Of a stretch of DNA of 64,000 nt, positions 11,420 through 23,051 are shown one piece after another. The DNA lies in the NCBI GenBank assembly GCA_030015575.1, contig JASDDO010000001.1, positions 324,045,595-324,109,594 on the forward strand. The letters run 5' to 3'. Under the pieces are notes generated by a model. That model did no database searches. It saw only the letters and a list, made by a program, of their open reading frames with translations, and was not told the DNA's origin. Source of the stretch: Agapanthus africanus (lineage: Eukaryota > Streptophyta > Magnoliopsida > Asparagales > Amaryllidaceae). Both the position numbers and the translations under genes were made by a program. Numbering within the stretch: the stretch's first letter is position 1; every line of letters starts with the position of its first letter.

Positions 11420-13972
11420 TGTCACGTCCCGAAAGTACGGAATATGACCGGCACTTAAACTACGAACGTCTCGAGGCGTAAGTAATCTAAGTAAGCCGAA
11501 AACCCAGAAATCCAAACCAAGAAAAGTAGTAGAGTGAAGGAAAACCAATTAAAACAAGTGGTTTCAATAGCATAAGCCGAATTATGCGGTTTAAAAAAAA
11601 ACATCAAACATTTCCCGAAAATTTCGGCAGAGTCTCCTTTGTAAATACTGGCCCCCAAACGGGATACAACATGTATAGTATACGAAATCAAAAAGGCATC
11701 CCCAAGCGGGAGCTAGCTCTTCGTCAATCGACGGTCACAACCACACAAGCAATGTAATATACAACGCCAAGGGCGAGGATCAAAACTCAAAAGGAAACTC
11801 AAAACCACCAGAAATCCACAGAAATATAACGCGCGACTCTAAGGTCGAAAGAATAAACATCACTGGTCTCTATCTCTGAAATAAATACATGTTTGGTTGA
11901 GGGAACTTCTAGATACAACAGAATAATGATATACAAGATATATAATGGGGGTACGATACAAGTAAACCCACCTACTAGCAAGTCACCCGGAAATGGGAAG
12001 CAGTGCCAGCAAAGCCGTAATGAAACCTGTACGGCAAAACCTGCAAGAAACTGGGGCATAACGGGGGTGAGTTGCCAACTCGTGAATAGAAAAACCTCTA
12101 TGGAAAGAAATCGCATAAATAACGCAACCTAGGTCAATGATCATAATATATCCTCAATTATATATATAACATGCAGCCTATAACAAAGGCTAGGGTAAAT
12201 ATCTAACCCGAGTGTAATCTCATGTGCCCGTGTCAGTGCCTCAGGTAGCAATATATCATATGAATGAGGTATGAATGCATGAAAACAGAATACATGTAAA
12301 TGAAGAAACTATTTTCCTAATTTAGTGAGATTTCCTTTGTATTTTTAAAATGAGGTATCATAATGAAATCAGCATAAAACAGTGCCTAGCATCGGCACAA
12401 AACGTAATCCCAATATCTCGATATCTCTGTATCACAGTCTCTGTACCTCAATATCTCGAAATCTCAATGTCTCAATCACAATATCTAGGGCGCCCTCAGT
12501 CCAGACCGGCCCCTACCATCCATCTCAAGACCACGACGGTATCCTCCGGATATCCGACGCGTCGGGTAATATCACCGGTCGGTAGTGCTCCCCTGCCAGG
12601 CTCAACGTCAACAACACGATCCTCTTGCCCCGGGGTACCGCACCGGGCCCACCATGTACCCGAAACGGTTCCTCCACTCCTCGAATCGGGTCTCGAGATC
12701 CATCAGCAAACTCATGGTGGACGACTCATACATCATGGGAAAACCGCACTTTTTATTTAAAAGAGAGGGAAGAAGCTTATACAAGTTTTGCGGTTTCCCC
12801 CAAATCCAGAAAATCTCATAGAAATCCGAATCCAAATCATCAATAGCATATAAACCCATGAATATAGGCATAAGAATCCATGAATACGGCATAACAATGA
12901 ATAACAGTATGCATGAAGTGACAAGTAATAACTACAATATCTAAGCTAACATATAAGGTAAGTACACTAATATTATGTCAAACTACTAGCTATCAAGCTA
13001 AGTTAAGCAATAATATTTTCTAAGGTGTACGTGACATGGCAATTACCGATGAAGATGTGTGTGAGCCGGCAAGTAAGTGTACGTGGTACATACGCATCAT
13101 CGGTAATGGTGCTGGTGTCCTAACAGCATAATGTCAACAATGCAATATGAAATAACAATGTAAGTATGCGATGCGGAGCGAGCAACCAAAATGAGCGGAG
13201 CTAAATATTAAACAATGGAGCCATTTGAAATAACACGAATCGTGGGGTTTTGAAAATAGGGCTACGGTGTTTTTATGAAAAGATATGTCTTTTGAAATAT
13301 CCGTAGGATCCCTTGGGCTGTCTTTTAAAATACCCACGATTCGTTAGTTTTTTGAAATAGGTAAGAATCGAATCTAATCTAACAACTAAACTAAACTAAA
13401 GGGCTAAGCTAACAAGCTGGACTACAGGTAAGGAAACCGCCTAATATCTGAGTCAATACATATACATACCTGTATATATATTAGTCGGTGATCCCGCCTC
13501 AATAATATCATATCCGATACCATATCTATAATCAGACATCCCAAGTCAAGAGTGCGGATCAATCATCAAACTATAGCTCGTACGTAAATCCGTCGTAAGG
13601 CATCCCCAAATCTGGGTACGGGTTAATATCATATTCATCACACTATTCATCTGGTATCCTTTTTATCCAAGATCATAGTCCAGGGTACTGACCTATGTCT
13701 AGTACAATACTAATATCATCAATATAGTCATGATCTGACTACTGATCGACAGTCTCGTACAAACCGATATCATCAGCACATATCATCATCAAGGGGTATA
13801 CATTGCCCAATACGGCCTAGTATCAATATCCTAGCATATCATATCTCATATCACGATCACATGTCGACCATTTTATTTATAGCCCTATTCACCCGTATCG
13901 TCGTTCAAAGACCCGCTATAACATCAGGACGTATCTCAAATACGAATCCTGCCATATCACTGATATCACAAC
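11420..13972 (-). repeat. 5' LTR of C, part next to the primer site
   Basis: It matches 4508-7062 at about 98% by eye. It is broken at 13972 by F and continues at 25686. Its ORFs (for example 12350-12760) repeat those of the other LTR and are not genes. Confidence 0.88.
13968..13972. repeat. Target site duplication of F (left)
   Basis: ACAAC here and at 25681-25685 flank F. The single-copy counterpart is at 7058-7062 in the other C LTR. Confidence 0.92.
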
Positions 13973-15535
13973 TGATTGACAGAGTTTCTGCGTGTTCTAG
14001 TTTAATTACCGCAATCAGGACGGTTTCGCTTTGCAGCTAGCCGGATGAGTACGGGTCGATCCACAGAGAGATGGGAGTCTTTTTCTTAATGTTTTGACGA
14101 GTTAAGTCCAAATATGTTTGGGTTTGTTTGAGACTAGCTAATTGAAAATGAATGATAAGAGAACTTGTTAAGGGTAGGATTTGGTTGGTTTGAGTTAGGA
14201 GGATCGCTCACTTGATTCCTTTGCCACTTCTTAATATCGATGTTACGGTAATCGGCAACAACGGGGATTAGCACGACTAAGAGAAAACTTGCGAGTATAA
14301 GCTAAGCTTTCCAACACTTCGTTTCCTCTTTTTGGTCCTTGTCCGTCCGTTCTTGGCTCTTAGCCGCAACCTCAAGTTGATTCAACCACAACCGGTCTCA
14401 CTAGGGTATCACCGCTATTATGAAGAATAGGGTGCCGTAGGGAGCGGATTGTGGATTAATTAACAAGAGTTCAAATCAAGATATATGTAAAAGAGAAAAG
14501 TGAGGGAGGTTTCCGTCTTTCAAACTTTCCGTTTCCTACCCTAACAAGTGAGAAATTACTCACCCATTAGAAAGGTTAGATTAAATAAAACAAAGAAAGA
14601 GGGTAATAAGAATTGAGGTAGAAAATCACAACTAGCTATTCGGGACCTCACTTAGGCAAGGATCACACTAAGCATCATGGTTGTAAGGATAACCGAAAAT
14701 GGAAGAAAATTAAAACGACAATTTTAATAAATAACAACAACTACGTTTAACAATCAAAATTACAAGCAACATAAGAAACCGAATTACAAATTACACATAT
14801 AGAAAAAGAACACTTCTTGCATGCTTCACACTCAATAAAACCTCTCACAAGCTTTAATGGAGGAAGATGGAGGAAAATGGACTTTTATTATGAACTAAAT
14901 AAATCTAATACAAAAATTACACATGAAATTAAGCACCCACTCTTGGTTCTGCTCTGGGCTATTTATAGGCCTGATTCTGAGAGTTTAGCAGTAAAACACA
15001 ACCCTACACATAATTACAGAAAACACCCCAAAATTGCACCAGGCGATGACACGTGTCAGCCGCGGATCCGCGGCCATAGTGGGGGTTTGGCCGCGGATGC
15101 GCGGCTGTTTGGTGGCCAAACCCTATCGGGTTGATTTCTGTGGTCTTGGTCACTTTTTTCCTGATGTTTGAAAACTTTGCACTGCAACAATTTCTCCAGA
15201 GGATCTTCAGATTTCTGATCCAAGATTTCTTCATTTCTTTTCTTTTGACTTTTACCTCCTTTGACTTCAAATCTTGAATTTTAGTCACAAATGACGACTA
15301 TTTTCGTCCCCTCTTCTGAACTGGTACGGGACGGATACTGGAACCCGGCTTTTATCTGTTTGTGACAGATGTTCTGGATTTTGCCGTAACTGTGGAGATT
15401 TTGTCGGATTTGTGCTCTCTTGGACTGGAAACCTGTAATCTGTAAACATACAGCAAATACGGATAAAAAGCACCTACCTGTATGCAATGTGATCAAGAAT
15501 GGGCGGTACAAATATACAAAATTCTGTGATGAACA
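13973..15535 (-). repeat. 3' LTR of F
   Basis: It is 1563 bp, the same length as the other LTR at 24118-25680, with five substitutions seen by eye (near 14219, 14272, 14575, 15069 and 15127). A TATA box on the minus strand is at 14959-14967. ORFs inside it are repeated in both LTRs and are not credible genes. Confidence 0.93.
15057..15107 (-). other. GC-rich hairpin in F LTR
   Basis: Two 20-base arms (15057-15076 and 15088-15107) pair with one mismatch around an 11-base loop. The arms contain CCGCGGATCCGCGG, also found in the D leader palindrome. It lies about 90 bp upstream of the TATA box in sense orientation. Confidence 0.7.
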
Positions 15536-15552
15536 AATACCCCCAAACTTAT
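15536..15552 (-). other. Polypurine tract of F
   Basis: On the minus strand, TAAGTTTGGGGGTATT abuts the LTR. The 14-mer TACCCCCAAACTTA (plus strand) recurs at 16990-17003 and 17156-17169. Confidence 0.85.
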
Positions 15553-17231
15553 CTTTTGCTCGTCCCGAGCAAAAACCATTTTATTCACAAAAATTCCTAA
15601 CCTCATTTTCGCAGGGAACGCGATTGCACCGAGCATGTGCAACAAGCCGTTAAACTTCTAGGTGTCCCTAGTAGGAGGAGTGTTGTCTCCTGAGGGTTTT
15701 CAGCGGATACTACCCACAAAATCCGGTCAAGTTGGTTTCGTAAAATAACTAAGATTCAAACCCTAAAGTTTTGTTTTAGAAAATAATAATTCTATAATCC
15801 TAAGTCTAGACCATCGAACCTTTATTTTTCACACCTCGCTTCTTATTTAACTACAGATTTTATATGTCTTTACGTGCAGTGCAAATAGTGTCGTTAAATT
15901 CCCGAAAGATCGAATAAAGTCATCATGTCGTACAATAAAGCCCAGATAACAATTTTAAAAGGATCACATAAGTTTTATAAAGAGTTAAGTATTTTTCAAG
16001 TTTCGTTTTCCAGTAAGGTTTCAACTTCAGAATTTCTATCTTCCTTAACAGGAAACTAAGTCGTATTCTTCACTCCACCTTTTTCTTGTTTTCATTTCAT
16101 ACACACCTCTGTGAACGTGCAATAGTCTTTACACAGAATAAAACCTTCATATCTCCGTTAAATTTTTTTTTCTAAAAGCCTGTCTTTTATCAAGATTATT
16201 CTCACACAAAGAACCGTTAGGAATTTTAACTCGGAGAGAACACTTGCTTGACTTTGTTTTAAAACTGGACTTTCTAGGCTTTTTAGCGAGCTTTGGGCCA
16301 ATGCACCCAAACCAGTTGGTTTTAGGGCATTAGGTGTAGAAACACCCCAGCGGACTTAATTACTCAAGTTACCTAGGTCCAAAAACAAAAGACAGTTTGG
16401 CGTGAAAATCAGATGATTTAATACGAACGGAGATACAACCGGCTGTTCAATTATTATTTTTTTTTGGATAAAAGACGTGTTTAGTGGGTTCGGTGTGTAA
16501 TCATTCCAATCAAGTTTCAGATGGGTTATTTTTCAGACTTAGCTCCAATTACGGCATCAATAACATTCCTTCATATTCGCTTTACCTCATAAACTATTCT
16601 TGACATTACTTATTTCAGAACAAACCTATTTGATCCTCAGAAAATCATTTATCTGTTTAAAAGTTTTTCAACATAAAAGACTTGTCATCTAATTCCCAAA
16701 AACTCAAGACACGTGTAGTGTGATGTAAAGACGTATATTAGCTATAGTTAACTTCAAAGGAGAGTTATCTTTCAGGTTTTCAAAATCCAAACATAAGATT
16801 TAGTCATTCCTATTTTTTTCAAACAAAAACCGTCGAAATGTTGAATCAGAGTTCTTCCACAAGCTAACTTGACAAAAAAAGTTTTTATAATTTTTAGAAA
16901 ATTTTCAGTTTTTTATGGATTTTATGGATTTAAATATGCAGATGCAAAATATACATATGAATGCGAAGGTAAGAAATGCGTACTGAGCGTACCCCCAAAC
17001 TTAAACTGGATAGTGTCCTCACTGTCGGTGCATGAAGAGATCATTTGAAGGGTCAAATTGTCGGTTACCGATACACAAATTTTTATGTGGATTTTTTTTT
17101 GTTTTTAAAGAAAAGAAAAAGAATATACACAAATATATACAAAATGGTTTGTACATACCCCCAAACTTATTTGGAACAGTGTCCACTGTTCTTGGCTGGA
17201 TAACCGAAGTTTGGAGGTAGGCAGAGGAAGA
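15553..17231 (-). other. 3' non-coding region of F, no env ORF
   Basis: About 1.7 kb lies between the end of pol and the polypurine tract. No frame has a signal peptide, membrane segment or envelope-like pattern. It holds two extra polypurine-tract copies at its pol-proximal end and several A- or T-rich runs. The env-like region that many Athila elements carry here is either lost or unrecognisable. Confidence 0.65.
16990..17169 (-). other. Two internal polypurine-tract copies in F
   Basis: TACCCCCAAACTTA at 16990-17003 and 17156-17169 is identical to the core of the terminal tract at 15538-15551. On the sense strand each reads as a G-rich purine tract able in principle to prime plus-strand synthesis. 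Confidence 0.65.
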
Positions 17232-20126
17232 TCATTCAGGGTAAACCGGCTCCTGTAAGAACAGGAGCTCCTCTGTTGGGTCGGCGCTAAGGTACGGTTT
17301 TAGTCGATGTCCGTTCACTTTGAAAAATGAACCGTCCTTTGGATTCTCCAAATCCACAGCGCCATGCGGATACACATTCCGCACAAAATACGGCCCTTTC
17401 CAGCGAGATCCTTTCCAGCGAGATCTGAGCTTTCCTGGATGGAAGTGTAGCCGGGTGTCGTAGAGCAGTACCTGCTGACCAGGTACGAAGGTTTTGCGCA
17501 CAAGGTGTTTATCATGAAACACCTTCGTTCGATTCTTAACGACAACCGCGTTATCGTAAGCCTCATCCCTAAGCTCGCTTAGTTCGTTCAGTTGCAGCTT
17601 CCGATTGCTGCCCGCATCTTCTAAAGACAGATTTAGCTCTTTTATCGCCCAAAATGCGCGATGCTCTATTTCGACAGGAAGGTGGCAAGCTTTTCCGTAT
17701 ACAAGCCGATAGGGAGACATGCCAAGGTTGGTCTTATAAGCGGTTCGGAAGGCCCAAAGGGCATCAGTGAGTTTTAATGACCAATCCTTACGGTTCTTGG
17801 AAACCGTCTTCTCCAATATCTGCTTGATCTGCCGATTTGAAACTTCGGCTTGACCACTGGTTTGGGGGTGGTAATGCGTGGATAGCTTATGATTAATGGA
17901 ATACTTCCGCATCAAGGCTTCGAAAGTCTTATTGCAGAAATGAGTTCCATTGTCGCTAATGATTGCTCGGGGGTGCCCAAAACGGGAGAAAATGTTTTCT
18001 TTAAGGAACCTAACGACAACTTTGTTGTCGTTAGTCCGGCTGGGCACAGCCTCGACCCATTTAGAGACGTAATCAACAGCTAGAAGGATGTACAAGTTCC
18101 CGAAAAAGCTGGGAAACGGCCCCATGAAATCTATCCCCCAAACATCGAAAATCTCCACAACCAAGATTGGTTGGAGCGGCATCTCGTTCCTCCGGGATAT
18201 CCGGCCCATGTGTTGGCACCGGGAGCAAGTCTTGCAATAGTCATGAGCGTCTTTGAAGAGTTGTGGCCAGTAGAAACCACATTGCAAGATCTTCTCAGCT
18301 GTCTTTCTGGGGCCAAAATGCCCGCCACATGCTTGGTCGTGGCAAAACGACAGCACACTCTTGAATTCATTGTCAGGAACACACCGACGAATAATCTGGT
18401 CAGGACAGTATTTGAACAGATAGGGTTCGTCCCAGTAAAAGTGTTTTACTTGGGATAAGAAGCGAAGTCTGTCCTGACTTGACCATTCAGTAGGTAGTAA
18501 TCCTGTGGCCAAATAGTTCACAATATCTGCGAACCAGGGTTCGCAAGATACCGTCAAGTGCTGTTCATCCGGGAAAACGTCATTGATCGGGATTTGAAGC
18601 GACGGCGAAGAAGGAAGTCGTGAGAGATGGTCGGCAACTACGTTTTCACATCCTCGTTTGTCCTTAATGATAAGATCAAACTCTTGAAGCAAGAGGATCC
18701 AACGTATAAGCCGAGATTTGGCATCTTTCTTTGCAAAAAGATGGCGCAGAGCAGAATGGTCAGTGTAGACAATGACTGGAGAGCCGATGAGGTAGGGCCT
18801 GAACTTTTCTAAAGCAAATACAACAGCCAAGAATTCCTTCTCAGTTGTTGTATAATTGAGTTGGGCGTTGTTCAGGGTTCGGCTCGCATAATAGATAACG
18901 TGCGGCATCTTGTCGATGTGTTGTCCAAGGACAGCACCAATGGCAAAGTCGGATGCATCGCACATAATCTCAAATGGGTGCGTCCAGTCAGGAGAAGAAA
19001 GAGCGGGAGCAGAAGTGAGTGAGCTTTTCAATGACTCGAACGCAGTCATACAGCTCGAGTTGAAGTCGAATGGCGTGTCCTTGGCCAGTAGAAGAGTCAA
19101 GGGCCTAGCAATCTTGCTAAAGTCCTTGATAAACCGTCTATAGAAACCGGCGTGGCCAAGGAAGGCTCGGATGTCTCTGACGCAACTGGGAGGAGGAAGA
19201 TTGGAAATGACCTCAATCTTTGCTTTGTCAACCTCTATGCCATTTTGCGAAATGATATGTCCTAAGACAATACCTTCTCGCACCATGAAGTGGCATTTCT
19301 CCCAATTCAAAGTGAGGTTCTTGTCCTTACATCGGGTAAGAACAGCGTCAAGATGCAGCAAACACTCGTCAAAGGAGTCGCCGAAGATGGAGAAATCATC
19401 CATGAAGATCTCCAGAAATTTTTCCACCATGTCTGAAAAGATTCCCATCATACACCGCTGGAAGGTAGCGGGCGCATTGCATAACCCAAAGGGCATGCGA
19501 CGATATGCAAACGTGCCGAAAGGACAAGTGAAAGTGGTCTTGTCCTGGTCTTTTTCGGCGATGGGAATTTGATTATAGCCAGAGTAGCCATCAAGAAAGC
19601 AGTAGTACTCATGTCCGGCCAATCGTTCAAGCATCTGGTCAATGAAAGGTAGCGGAAAGTGGTCTTTCCGTGTTGCGGCGTTGAGTTTTCTGTAATCGAT
19701 GCATACTCGCCACCCAGTTTGGGTGCGAGTAGGGATTAACTCGTTTGCCTCGTTGGTTATGACCGTGATACCTGATTTCTTGGGGACAACGTGAATGGGG
19801 CTAACCCACTGGCTATCGGAGATAGGGTAAATGGTACCACTATCCAGACATTTGACGATCTCCTTCTTCACAGCCTCCTTCATGACTGGGTTAAGACGTC
19901 TTTGTGGGTCCCGGGCTGGTTTGGCATCATCCATCAGATGAATATGATGCTCAACGATCAGGGGACTAATCCCCTTGATGTCCGCCATGGACCAGCCAAA
20001 AGCTTGCCTATTGCTGTGCAAGACCGCAAGAAGGGCTTTCTCTTGCTCGGGAGCTAGAGAAGCCGAGATGATGACAGGGAGGGTCTCGTTATCACCCAAG
20101 TAAGCGTACTTGAGGTGAGAAGGCAA
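17232..20126 (-). CDS. F pol: RT, RNase H and integrase (broken gag-pol frame)
   Basis: The open part is 964 codons counted from the first Met after a TAA at 20136-20138, but it belongs to the same frame as gag upstream, so this Met is probably not a real start. Reverse transcriptase covers about residues 75-310, with the catalytic motif FMDD (residues 241-244) typical of Athila. RNase H follows with D390, E429 and D455. Integrase has a zinc-binding H596/H603/C634/C637 pattern and catalytic D666, D725 and E761 with 35 residues between the last two. A GPY-like module (WKGPYF) follows near residue 890 and contains a five-residue duplication. All catalytic residues I can check are present, so the damage is limited to the upstream stops. 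Confidence 0.93.
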   Translation of the reverse strand: MPSHLKYAYLGDNETLPVIISASLAPEQEKALLAVLHSNRQAFGWSMADIKGISPLIVEHHIHLMDDAKPARDPQRRLNPVMKEAVKKEIVKCLDSGTIYPISDSQWVSPIHVVPKKSGITVITNEANELIPTRTQTGWRVCIDYRKLNAATRKDHFPLPFIDQMLERLAGHEYYCFLDGYSGYNQIPIAEKDQDKTTFTCPFGTFAYRRMPFGLCNAPATFQRCMMGIFSDMVEKFLEIFMDDFSIFGDSFDECLLHLDAVLTRCKDKNLTLNWEKCHFMVREGIVLGHIISQNGIEVDKAKIEVISNLPPPSCVRDIRAFLGHAGFYRRFIKDFSKIARPLTLLLAKDTPFDFNSSCMTAFESLKSSLTSAPALSSPDWTHPFEIMCDASDFAIGAVLGQHIDKMPHVIYYASRTLNNAQLNYTTTEKEFLAVVFALEKFRPYLIGSPVIVYTDHSALRHLFAKKDAKSRLIRWILLLQEFDLIIKDKRGCENVVADHLSRLPSSPSLQIPINDVFPDEQHLTVSCEPWFADIVNYLATGLLPTEWSSQDRLRFLSQVKHFYWDEPYLFKYCPDQIIRRCVPDNEFKSVLSFCHDQACGGHFGPRKTAEKILQCGFYWPQLFKDAHDYCKTCSRCQHMGRISRRNEMPLQPILVVEIFDVWGIDFMGPFPSFFGNLYILLAVDYVSKWVEAVPSRTNDNKVVVRFLKENIFSRFGHPRAIISDNGTHFCNKTFEALMRKYSINHKLSTHYHPQTSGQAEVSNRQIKQILEKTVSKNRKDWSLKLTDALWAFRTAYKTNLGMSPYRLVYGKACHLPVEIEHRAFWAIKELNLSLEDAGSNRKLQLNELSELRDEAYDNAVVVKNRTKVFHDKHLVRKTFVPGQQVLLYDTRLHFHPGKLRSRWKGSRWKGPYFVRNVYPHGAVDLENPKDGSFFKVNGHRLKPYLSADPTEELLFLQEPVYPE
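17396..17425. repeat. 15-bp tandem duplication inside F integrase tail
   Basis: CTTTCCAGCGAGATC occurs twice in direct succession (17396-17410 and 17411-17425). It keeps the frame and doubles five residues (SRWKG) just before the GPY-like motif. Confidence 0.85.
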
Positions 20127-20135
20127 AGGCTTGAG

Positions 20136-21578
20136 TTAGAGTGCTAGAGGTGAAACGATTGAAGGCAACGTCGGTGAAAAGGTCTCGAACTCAGAGGACT
20201 CCAGAAAAGGTTCAAAATGAGTGTAAGCGACCGAGTTGGATGGTTCCTGTAACTCATCCAGAAATTCGAAAGATTCAAACTCGGGTTCTGCGCGGCTAAG
20301 ATCGTTCGAGAACGTGAAACACTCGTAGTCGTTGTTGAGCGCAGAAACAGCAGCAGGTTCGAAGAGGAACGCACTAGTGGCGTCAAGGTTATCGTTATCA
20401 AACAGAAACTCCTCGAATTCACACTCTTCTGAGGTGATCTCCTGGATCGAGCAGACGTCCAGTATATGAGCATTAGGTTCAGAGGGCTGATTCCCCAACC
20501 TAAAAATGTTGAGTTCAATTGTCATATTTCCAAAAGATAAGTTCATAGAACCATTGCGACAATTGATCACAGCATTTGAGGTTGCGAGGAATGGGCGACC
20601 GAGTATCACAGGAATTTGATTCCTGGGGTTAGCTACAGGTTGTGTGTCTAATACAATGAAGTCAACGGGGAAGATGAAGTCCCCGACTTTGATTAACACA
20701 TCCTCTAGCTCACCCCTTGGATGGGTGATCGATCGGTCGGCCATTTGGAGAGTGCAGTGCGTAGGTTTCAGCTCTCCTATGCCTAATTGCACGTATACTG
20801 AGTACGGAAGCAGGTTAACACTGGCACCAAGATCTAATAGTGCGCGGTTGATGTTCTTATCCCCAATGGTAATAGAAATAGTAGGACAGCCAGGGTCCTT
20901 CCGTTTTTGTGGTAAAGATTGGGTAAGGGCATCACTCACAGCACTAGCCAAGAAAACTTTCTTTGGTACCTGAGACTTCCTCTTTTTCGTGCACAAGTCC
21001 TTTAAGATTTTTGCGTAGGATGGAACTTGTTGGACGGCATCTAAAAGAGGAATGTTAATGTTAACCTGCTTAAATAACTCCAGAATCTTCTCCATTTGAG
21101 GATTTTGTTTATTAGACCTTAACCGGTTTGGAAATGGGACGTTTTGAAAATTGGTTGAGTCTAAAGCTGGAGGAGGAGATTGTGGAGTTAGAACTGATCC
21201 CAGAATAGGTGTTTTCGTGGAGTGAGAAGTGGGTCCATTCAAAGCAGAAGAAGAGGAAGAAGAGCCTTGTGAAGAACGGAGAATTGGCTCAGAAGATGAT
21301 GAAGTAGGAGAAGAAGAAGAAGAAGCGGCCGGGGTGTCATCGTTGCTCTGTGTGCCAATGTTGTTTTGCAGAATCCTTCCTGATCTCAATGTGGTCACGA
21401 CACTCACATTATGGTTCTGTTGTTCAAGAGCAACATGTGCATTATGTGGGTGGCCGGGATTTGGAAGTGGCTGGGACGGGAGCTTCCCCTTCTCTCGCTC
21501 GCTTAAGGCAGCATTCAGCTGTGCAATCTGGGCCTCGATGGTCTTGATGCTTTGCCCGTGAGCGGCAGTGTGTTGCAC
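20136..21578 (-). CDS. F gag tail and aspartic protease (between two stops)
   Basis: This 480-codon open stretch starts at the first Met after a TAA at 21615-21617 and ends at a TAA at 20136-20138. It is in the same frame as gag before it and pol after it, so it is a segment of one broken polyprotein. The first 150 residues are Ser/Pro-rich low-complexity linker. A retropepsin domain follows at about residues 230-370, with the active-site motif DLGAS typical of Athila in place of DTGA, and a later ILGRPFL motif. The last 100 residues are acidic linker leading toward RT. In an active element the products act inside the virus-like particle. Confidence 0.88.
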   Translation of the reverse strand: MQHTAAHGQSIKTIEAQIAQLNAALSEREKGKLPSQPLPNPGHPHNAHVALEQQNHNVSVVTTLRSGRILQNNIGTQSNDDTPAASSSSSPTSSSSEPILRSSQGSSSSSSALNGPTSHSTKTPILGSVLTPQSPPPALDSTNFQNVPFPNRLRSNKQNPQMEKILELFKQVNINIPLLDAVQQVPSYAKILKDLCTKKRKSQVPKKVFLASAVSDALTQSLPQKRKDPGCPTISITIGDKNINRALLDLGASVNLLPYSVYVQLGIGELKPTHCTLQMADRSITHPRGELEDVLIKVGDFIFPVDFIVLDTQPVANPRNQIPVILGRPFLATSNAVINCRNGSMNLSFGNMTIELNIFRLGNQPSEPNAHILDVCSIQEITSEECEFEEFLFDNDNLDATSAFLFEPAAVSALNNDYECFTFSNDLSRAEPEFESFEFLDELQEPSNSVAYTHFEPFLESSEFETFSPTLPSIVSPLAL

Positions 21579-21614
21579 TAAGGACTGAATGGAAGACTGG
21601 ATGTTTGCGGTGGA

Positions 21615-23051
21615 TTATGTCGATTGTTTAACAAACGCCTCCAGACTTCGTTCGAGCGAGGAAACCTTATCGTTGTTTGACGGAACAAAATTGTTTGGTG
21701 GAAAAGAATTGTTGGGTGCAAAGTTGTTCGTCTGATTTTGGAAAGGTTGGGGTTGGAAGGGCTGCTGAAATTGATGTTGAGTTTGTTGTTGCGCTTGTTG
21801 CTGCGGCGGAGGGGGCCTCTGGAAATTGTTGCCCTGGAATTGATTCTGATTCTGATTCCAGGCGAAATTGGGATGGTTCCTCCAGCCGGGATTGTACGTG
21901 GAAGAGTATGGATCATTCCTCGGTCTTTGCTGAAATGCAGCATTAACCTGATCCTGTCCCTGAGATGGTGGATTGTAAGGACACTCTTCGGTTAAATGAG
22001 AGGGATCGGAACAACAAGCGCAGATGGTACGAAGGGGAAGAATAGGGCTAGGAGCAGGAGAAGAAAATTTGCTCTCTATCGCTTCAAGCTTTCTCGTTAT
22101 TGCAGCCATTTCAGCTTTCATCGCAATAGAGACGTCAAGTTGGTGAATCCCTACCCTAGACTGACCGGTAGAAGTGGATGTAGAGGAAGATGAAGAAGTC
22201 GGTCTGGTGCTCTCCCACTGTAGCGTTTGCTCCGCAAGGTCGTCGAAAAACTGCCCAGCTTCCTCGTCAGATTTCGATAGGAAGTGGCCCTGACAAATGG
22301 TTTCCAACAACTGTTTGGTTGCTGGGTTCAGGCCCTCATATAAGGTTCGGAAAAGTTGCCATCTTTCTATACCATGGTGAGGACACTGAACAAGAAGGTC
22401 TTTGTACCGGTCAAAGCACTTCCAGAAGGGTTCAGAAGGAAGCTGGGAGAATTGATTGATTTCATTGCGAATCCTTACGGTTTTATGATTTGGATAGAAC
22501 TTTTTGAGAAACGCTTTAACAAACTCGTCCCAACTGGTTATGGAGTGGGAAGCGGTGCTATACAGCCATTTTTCCGCAAGATCGCATAGAGTGAATGGAA
22601 TGACTCGTAGACGTATAGCATCGTCCGACAGTTGGGTGGTTTTCATCATGGCACACACGTTTTGAAATTTATTAATGAAGATATAGGCATCTTCAGATTC
22701 AAGCCCGTGGAATCGTGGAAGCATGTTGATGAAGTGGGGCTTAATTTCAAAATTATCCCCATTGGCCGGTGGAAGAGAAAGGCAGGTGGGGAGTGCAGAA
22801 CGGGTTGGATAGAAACGATCCTGGAGCGCAATTCGCTGCGGCGCTACAACAGGCGGAGGTGGTGTGTTATTGGTCTCCATAGGAGGTGGAGCCAATCCAG
22901 GGGTAGTCAAAGGGATGTTCGGATTAAATCCTGACATCGCGGAAGAAGAGGTTGGTGATGGAGTATCGACTTCTGAGTCGATCGCGCAGTCGGTGGCGAC
23001 TAACGAAACGCGGACTAGGCGGGCGCTAGTGTCCCGAGTCCAAGCGGACAT
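21615..23051 (-). CDS. F gag (truncated by in-frame TAA)
   Basis: This is 478 codons from the first Met of the frame. Residues of about 110-290 form a retrotransposon gag domain, including the stretch around AEKWLYSTASHSITSWDEF. A CX2CX4HX4C zinc knuckle (CACCSDPSHLTEEC) lies near residue 370, followed by a Gln/Asn/Pro-rich tail. Gag forms the particle and binds the RNA. The TAA at 21615-21617 cuts the frame, which stays open and in register beyond it. The leader upstream (23052-24097) is non-coding. Confidence 0.88.
   Translation of the reverse strand: MSAWTRDTSARLVRVSLVATDCAIDSEVDTPSPTSSSAMSGFNPNIPLTTPGLAPPPMETNNTPPPPVVAPQRIALQDRFYPTRSALPTCLSLPPANGDNFEIKPHFINMLPRFHGLESEDAYIFINKFQNVCAMMKTTQLSDDAIRLRVIPFTLCDLAEKWLYSTASHSITSWDEFVKAFLKKFYPNHKTVRIRNEINQFSQLPSEPFWKCFDRYKDLLVQCPHHGIERWQLFRTLYEGLNPATKQLLETICQGHFLSKSDEEAGQFFDDLAEQTLQWESTRPTSSSSSTSTSTGQSRVGIHQLDVSIAMKAEMAAITRKLEAIESKFSSPAPSPILPLRTICACCSDPSHLTEECPYNPPSQGQDQVNAAFQQRPRNDPYSSTYNPGWRNHPNFAWNQNQNQFQGNNFQRPPPPQQQAQQQTQHQFQQPFQPQPFQNQTNNFAPNNSFPPNNFVPSNNDKVSSLERSLEAFVKQST

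Noticed and set aside
15553-17231. Possible envelope-like gene after F pol
   Set aside because: No frame long enough and no signal peptide or membrane segment.
18171-19572. Plus-strand ORFs of 77-133 codons across the F pol region
   Set aside because: They are antisense shadows of the real minus-strand pol frame.
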